Below, in pieces: positions 7,721-9,272 of a DNA stretch of 9,272 bases. The DNA comes from Candidatus Dormiibacterota bacterium. Its GTDB lineage: Bacteria; Chloroflexota; Dormibacteria; UBA8260; Bog-877. The first letter of the stretch is position 1. Every line of letters starts with the position of its first letter. The notes beneath the pieces were generated by a model. That model was given only the letters and a program-made list of their open reading frames with translations. It did no database searches and was not told the origin of the DNA. The position numbers and the translations under genes were made by a program. The stretch is taken from assembly GCA_003164475.1 (NCBI GenBank), contig PLTL01000308.1, positions 1 through 9,272 on the forward strand, read 5' to 3'.

Positions 7721-7759
7721 CCTCCGCTCTTGGCTGGGGGTTGGGGCGGCAGGCGGAGG
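7721..7759 (+). terminator. G-rich hairpin after the membrane glycosyltransferase, weak terminator candidate
   Basis: CCTCCGC (7721-7727) and GCGGAGG (7753-7759) are perfect complements, giving a seven-base-pair stem that starts nine bases after the stop at 7712. The 25-base loop is very G-rich (runs of five and four G), so a two-layer G-quadruplex is an alternative fold. No T-tract follows. Location favours a transcription end, but GC-rich DNA forms such stems by chance. Confidence 0.3.
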
Positions 7760-7769
7760 GCCCCATGGG

Positions 7770-7830
7770 AGTGGCCGCGCTCCAAGGACCAGGGACCGCT
7801 GGGCGGAACGCAGCCAACCGCGAGGCCACT
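7770..7830 (+). repeat. inverted repeat / stem-loop with inner hairpin
   Basis: AGTGGCC (7770-7776) pairs with GGCCACT (7824-7830). After one G/A mismatch (7777/7823) CGC (7778-7780) pairs with GCG (7820-7822), giving ten base pairs. The 39-base interior holds a second stem, CCGC (7796-7799) with GCGG (7803-7806) around TGG. The two-level fold is visible in the sequence; any function is unknown. Confidence 0.4.
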
Positions 7831-7900
7831 GAGCGAGCTTGGTGGAGGGCAGCCTCGGGATCGAGCAGCTGCCTCCTGCCTCTGGCGTCGAAGGTGCGCT

Positions 7901-7926
7901 GCCCAGCGGACCTCGTTCCGCCGGGC
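7901..7926 (+). repeat. stem-loop (nine base pairs, one mismatch, six-base loop)
   Basis: GCCC (7901-7904) pairs with GGGC (7923-7926). After one A/C mismatch (7905/7922) GCGGA (7906-7910) pairs with TCCGC (7917-7921), closing a CCTCGT loop. It is compact and stable. It could be a terminator without T-tract or part of a structured leader; no role can be assigned from the sequence alone. Confidence 0.4.
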
Positions 7927-7971
7927 GCTCCAGCGTGAGCTGCAGTCACCCCAGCACCCCCAGGCTCAGCG

Positions 7972-8047
7972 GCGCCATAGGCGAGGTCCGTCTGAGCGCC
8001 CGGGAGGCTTGGGTCGCGGTCGATCCCGCCGCCTATGATTGAGGCGC
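7972..8047. repeat. split inverted repeat spanning the candidate promoter
   Basis: CATAGGCG (7976-7983) is exactly complementary to CGCCTATG (8030-8037). Alternatively, in one continuous pairing, GCGCC (7972-7976) pairs with GGCGC (8043-8047) and ATAGGCG (7977-7983) with CGCCTAT (8030-8036), leaving GATTGA as a bulge. The 3' arm overlaps the TATGAT element. Arm centres are 54 bases apart, near five helical turns, so it could be a pair of operator half-sites or simply chance. Confidence 0.3.
8009..8039 (+). promoter_or_regulatory. candidate promoter for the mini-mdh/sdh operon
   Basis: TATGAT (8034-8039) matches the -10 consensus TATAAT in five of six positions and stands out in GC-rich surroundings. 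Upstream, TTGGGT (8009-8014) is a weak -35 match with a long 19-base spacer. Transcription would start near 8046, leaving a leader of about 45 bases before the ATG at 8091. Confidence 0.35.
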
Positions 8048-8069
8048 TCAACTCGGGGTGAGAGCGTCG

Positions 8070-8086
8070 CCTCCAGCGATGGGAGG
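8070..8086 (+). promoter_or_regulatory. Shine-Dalgarno site with an upstream complementary CCTCC
   Basis: GGAGG at 8082-8086, within GGGAGGA, is the only strong ribosome-binding site in the last third of the window and selects the ATG at 8091, four bases downstream, over in-frame ATG 8079 and GTG 8058. CCTCC at 8070-8074 is its exact complement across a seven-base loop (AGCGATG), so the site can be hidden in a five-base-pair hairpin. CCTCC is also the 16S anti-Shine-Dalgarno core. Confidence 0.5.
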
Positions 8087-8090
8087 ATCA

Positions 8091-8363
8091 ATGAGTCGGA
8101 GGGTCTCGGTCGTAGGGGCTGGCCACCTCGGTGCTGCGGTACAGATGGTGGAGGCGATCCTCTTGGACCGGCGGCAGATCCTCACCTGTGCCATCCGGAT
8201 GGTGGGGGAGTACGGGATCCACGGTGTGGTGACGGGGATGCCAGTCAAGCTGGGAGCGGCAGGGGTCGTGGAGGTGGTCGAGGTGGAGCTCACACCCGCC
8301 GAGCGAGAGGAGCTGGGGCGGTCGGCGGACTCGATCCGTGAACTCGTCGCGGTCCTGGGCTGA
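8091..8363 (+). pseudogene. mdh: malate dehydrogenase with a large internal in-frame deletion (90 codons)
   Basis: The reading frame keeps both ends of an LDH-type malate dehydrogenase. Residues 1-14, MSRRVSVVGAGHLG, hold the first strand and GxGxxG dinucleotide-binding loop. From about residue 15, AAVQMVEAILLDRRQ onward matches the family C-terminus (compare AxAQMVEA), through GEYGI, GMPVKLGAAGV and the final helix. About 220 residues of the usual 310-320 are missing, including the rest of the Rossmann fold, the substrate arginines, and the Asp/His catalytic pair, so it cannot be an active malate dehydrogenase. Frame, start, ribosome-binding site and stop are intact, and its TGA overlaps the ATG of sdhC (TGATG). 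About 15 of 90 codons end in A or T, still coding-like. It may be a recent deletion, a retained small protein or coupling leader, or an assembly error that collapsed the gene. Confidence 0.8.
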
Positions 8364-9145
8364 TGGCGGCGAGCCTGCTCGGACGCCGGACGGTCGACCT
8401 GCAGCTGCGACGCAGGCGGCTCTGGTGGCTATACCCGGCCAACGTGGTGGTCTGGCTGACCTTCTTCGGCCTCTACAGCCTCTGGACCATCGTCTTCTTC
8501 CACAGCGACCAGTTCCACCAGTACCTCTCGCCCTTCTACTCCCCCCAGGTGGCGGTGGGCCGGACGCCGGTCTCGCCCGCGCTGTTCATCTTCTACGTCC
8601 CGCTGGGGTTCCGGGCCACCTGCTACTACTACCGCAAGGCCTACTACCGGTCCTTCTTCGGGGACCCGCCAGCCTGTTCCCGAGTCGAGCCCTCCCAGAT
8701 GGCCGCCCTGTCCCCGACCGGCCGGAGATCCTCCTACCGGGGCGAGTCGAGGCTTCCCTTCGTGCTCAACAACCTCCATCGGTTCTTCATGTACCTGGTG
8801 GTGGGCTTCGTGGTGGTGCTCTGGATCGACGCCATTCGGTCCTTCTACTACCAAGGCCACCTGGGTTTCGGGCTGGGCACCGGCCTGATGGTGGTCAACA
8901 TGGTGCTCCTCACCGGCTACACCTTCGGCTGCCACTCCCTCCGGCACCTGGTCGGAGGCGGGGTGGACTGCTTCTCCTGTGTCCTGGCCGGGGTCCAGCG
9001 GCACCAGGTCTGGAAGGGGGCCAGCTGGCTGAACGCCAGGCACTCCGCCTTCGCCTGGCTCAGCCTCTTCAGCCTGATCCTCACCGACGGCTACATTCGC
9101 CTGCTCCAGTCTGGGGTCATCCACGACCCCCACCTGGGCTTCTGA
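8363..9145 (+). CDS. sdhC: succinate dehydrogenase membrane subunit, mycobacterial Sdh1 type
   Basis: This 260-residue protein with about five hydrophobic segments anchors succinate dehydrogenase in the membrane and passes electrons to quinone. It matches the single-gene anchor found with actinobacterial Sdh1 rather than the short SdhC/SdhD pair. Landmarks are RATCYYYRKAYYRSFFGDPP (C87), NNLHRFFMYL (H139), GCHSLRHLVGG (C190, H191, H195), DCFSC (C203, C206) and LNARHSAFAWLSLF (H227). From memory, the mycobacterial Sdh1 structure has a membrane-embedded Rieske-type 2Fe-2S cluster in this subunit, so the Cys/His cluster here is a candidate ligand set; which residues bind is not shown by sequence. 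The ATG overlaps the mini-mdh stop and lacks its own Shine-Dalgarno sequence, pointing to coupled translation. sdhA follows after three bases. Confidence 0.88.
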   Translation: MAASLLGRRTVDLQLRRRRLWWLYPANVVVWLTFFGLYSLWTIVFFHSDQFHQYLSPFYSPQVAVGRTPVSPALFIFYVPLGFRATCYYYRKAYYRSFFGDPPACSRVEPSQMAALSPTGRRSSYRGESRLPFVLNNLHRFFMYLVVGFVVVLWIDAIRSFYYQGHLGFGLGTGLMVVNMVLLTGYTFGCHSLRHLVGGGVDCFSCVLAGVQRHQVWKGASWLNARHSAFAWLSLFSLILTDGYIRLLQSGVIHDPHLGF

Positions 9146-9148
9146 GCC

Positions 9149-9272
9149 GTGACCGTCGAGACTGACTACGACGTCCTGGTCCTGGGGGCGGGCGGCGCCG
9201 GGATGCGGGCCGCGATCGCCGCTGCCGAGCAGGGCTGCCGGGTGGGGGTGGTCTGCAAGTCGCTGCTGGGCA
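9149..9272 (+). CDS. sdhA: succinate dehydrogenase flavoprotein subunit, N-terminal fragment (cut by window end)
   Basis: The first 41 codons are present, from GTG at 9149, three bases after the sdhC stop. They encode TVETDYDVLVLGAGGAGMR, the FAD-binding beta-alpha-beta start with the GxGGAG glycine loop, followed by AAIAAAEQGCRVGVVCKSLLG, as in SdhA proteins where CKSLLG leads into the histidyl-flavin region. The subunit oxidises succinate to fumarate at the covalent FAD. The flavin-linking histidine and active site lie beyond the window. No separate ribosome-binding site is obvious. The iron-sulfur subunit sdhB is expected downstream but is not seen. Confidence 0.92.
   Translation, partial: MTVETDYDVLVLGAGGAGMRAAIAAAEQGCRVGVVCKSLLG

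Larger units (their letters stand above)
7713..8090. other. 378-base intergenic region without a convincing gene, rich in hairpins
   Basis: I see no protein family here. The short open frames inside it have low-complexity translations and no ribosome-binding site. The region contains several strong inverted repeats (7721-7759, 7770-7830, 7901-7926), a split repeat around a promoter-like TATGAT (7972-8047), and a leader with a masked Shine-Dalgarno sequence ahead of the mini-mdh gene. A six-base-pair hairpin with a six-base loop (CGGACC 7687-7692, GGTCCG 7699-7704) ends just before the upstream stop codon and could also aid termination. Landmarks of tRNA, RNase P, SRP or tmRNA were not found. 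It may be a terminator plus 5' regulatory region, a structured RNA, or decayed coding sequence. Confidence 0.6.

Noticed and set aside
8011..8030. T-arm-like GGTCGATCCC suggesting a tRNA or tmRNA end
   Set aside because: The flanking stems do not pair as a T-arm, no anticodon or D-arm lies upstream, and no tmRNA tag frame is present.
7730..8042. Three small plus-strand open frames in the gap before the mini-mdh
   Set aside because: R/G/S-rich translations, no ribosome-binding sites, mutually overlapping, no recognisable family and no resemblance to the missing part of mdh.
6411..8051. Long minus-strand open frame (546 codons) opposite the membrane glycosyltransferase
   Set aside because: Low-complexity Q/H/G/R-rich translation, no recognisable motif, and the opposite strand has a clear membrane protein with family motifs.
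8058..8090. Earlier in-frame starts (GTG 8058, ATG 8079) for the mini-mdh
   Set aside because: Neither has a Shine-Dalgarno sequence, while ATG 8091 follows GGGAGGA and gives the normal malate dehydrogenase N-terminus.
8429..9133. Minus-strand open frame (234 codons) opposite sdhC
   Set aside because: Composition dominated by E, V, G, H, Q and P with no motif; sdhC on the plus strand has firm family signatures.
1..9272. CRISPR arrays, insertion sequences, tandem repeats, prophage or attachment sites
   Set aside because: No regularly spaced direct repeats, transposase motifs or terminal repeats were seen. The 38-base palindrome has no second copy that I could find in the window.

Overview
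The window is high-GC bacterial DNA (roughly 70% by eye) with tightly packed, often overlapping genes. The family variants point to a Terrabacteria-type lineage: Actinomycetota, Chloroflexota or the candidate phylum Dormibacterota. The main clue is the single-gene succinate dehydrogenase membrane subunit of the mycobacterial Sdh1 type, followed by a flavoprotein beginning with the matching GAGGAGMRAAI and CKSLLG signatures. I cannot settle the phylum from sequence alone.

Layout. (1) Positions 2-4235 hold the end of a complex I (NADH:quinone oxidoreductase) operon: the 3' part of nuoL, then complete nuoM and nuoN. All are on the plus strand and joined by 4-base start/stop overlaps. (2) Positions 4255-7712 hold an envelope-glycan group. 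It contains a family 2 glycosyltransferase of the polyprenyl-phosphate-sugar synthase type directly behind nuoN, a convergent NAD-dependent sugar-nucleotide epimerase on the minus strand, and a divergent ArnT/PMT-like membrane glycosyltransferase. The family 2 enzyme could load a sugar on a lipid carrier, the epimerase could make the nucleotide sugar, and the membrane enzyme could use the lipid-linked sugar outside the membrane. The convergent pair share a CTAG stop tetramer and a 38-base near-perfect palindrome beside it. (3) Positions 7713-8090 are a 378-base gap without a convincing gene but with several strong hairpins, a candidate promoter and a ribosome-binding site that can be masked by an upstream CCTCC. 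(4) Positions 8091-9272 begin a TCA-cycle operon: an internally deleted malate dehydrogenase (90 codons), the Sdh1-type membrane subunit, and the first 41 codons of sdhA, cut by the window end.

The most unusual points are the in-frame mini-malate dehydrogenase, which keeps the only clear ribosome-binding site at the front of the sdh operon and whose stop overlaps the sdhC start, and the palindrome that lies inside one gene while sitting just downstream of the opposing gene. I found no CRISPR array, insertion sequence, tRNA or rRNA.
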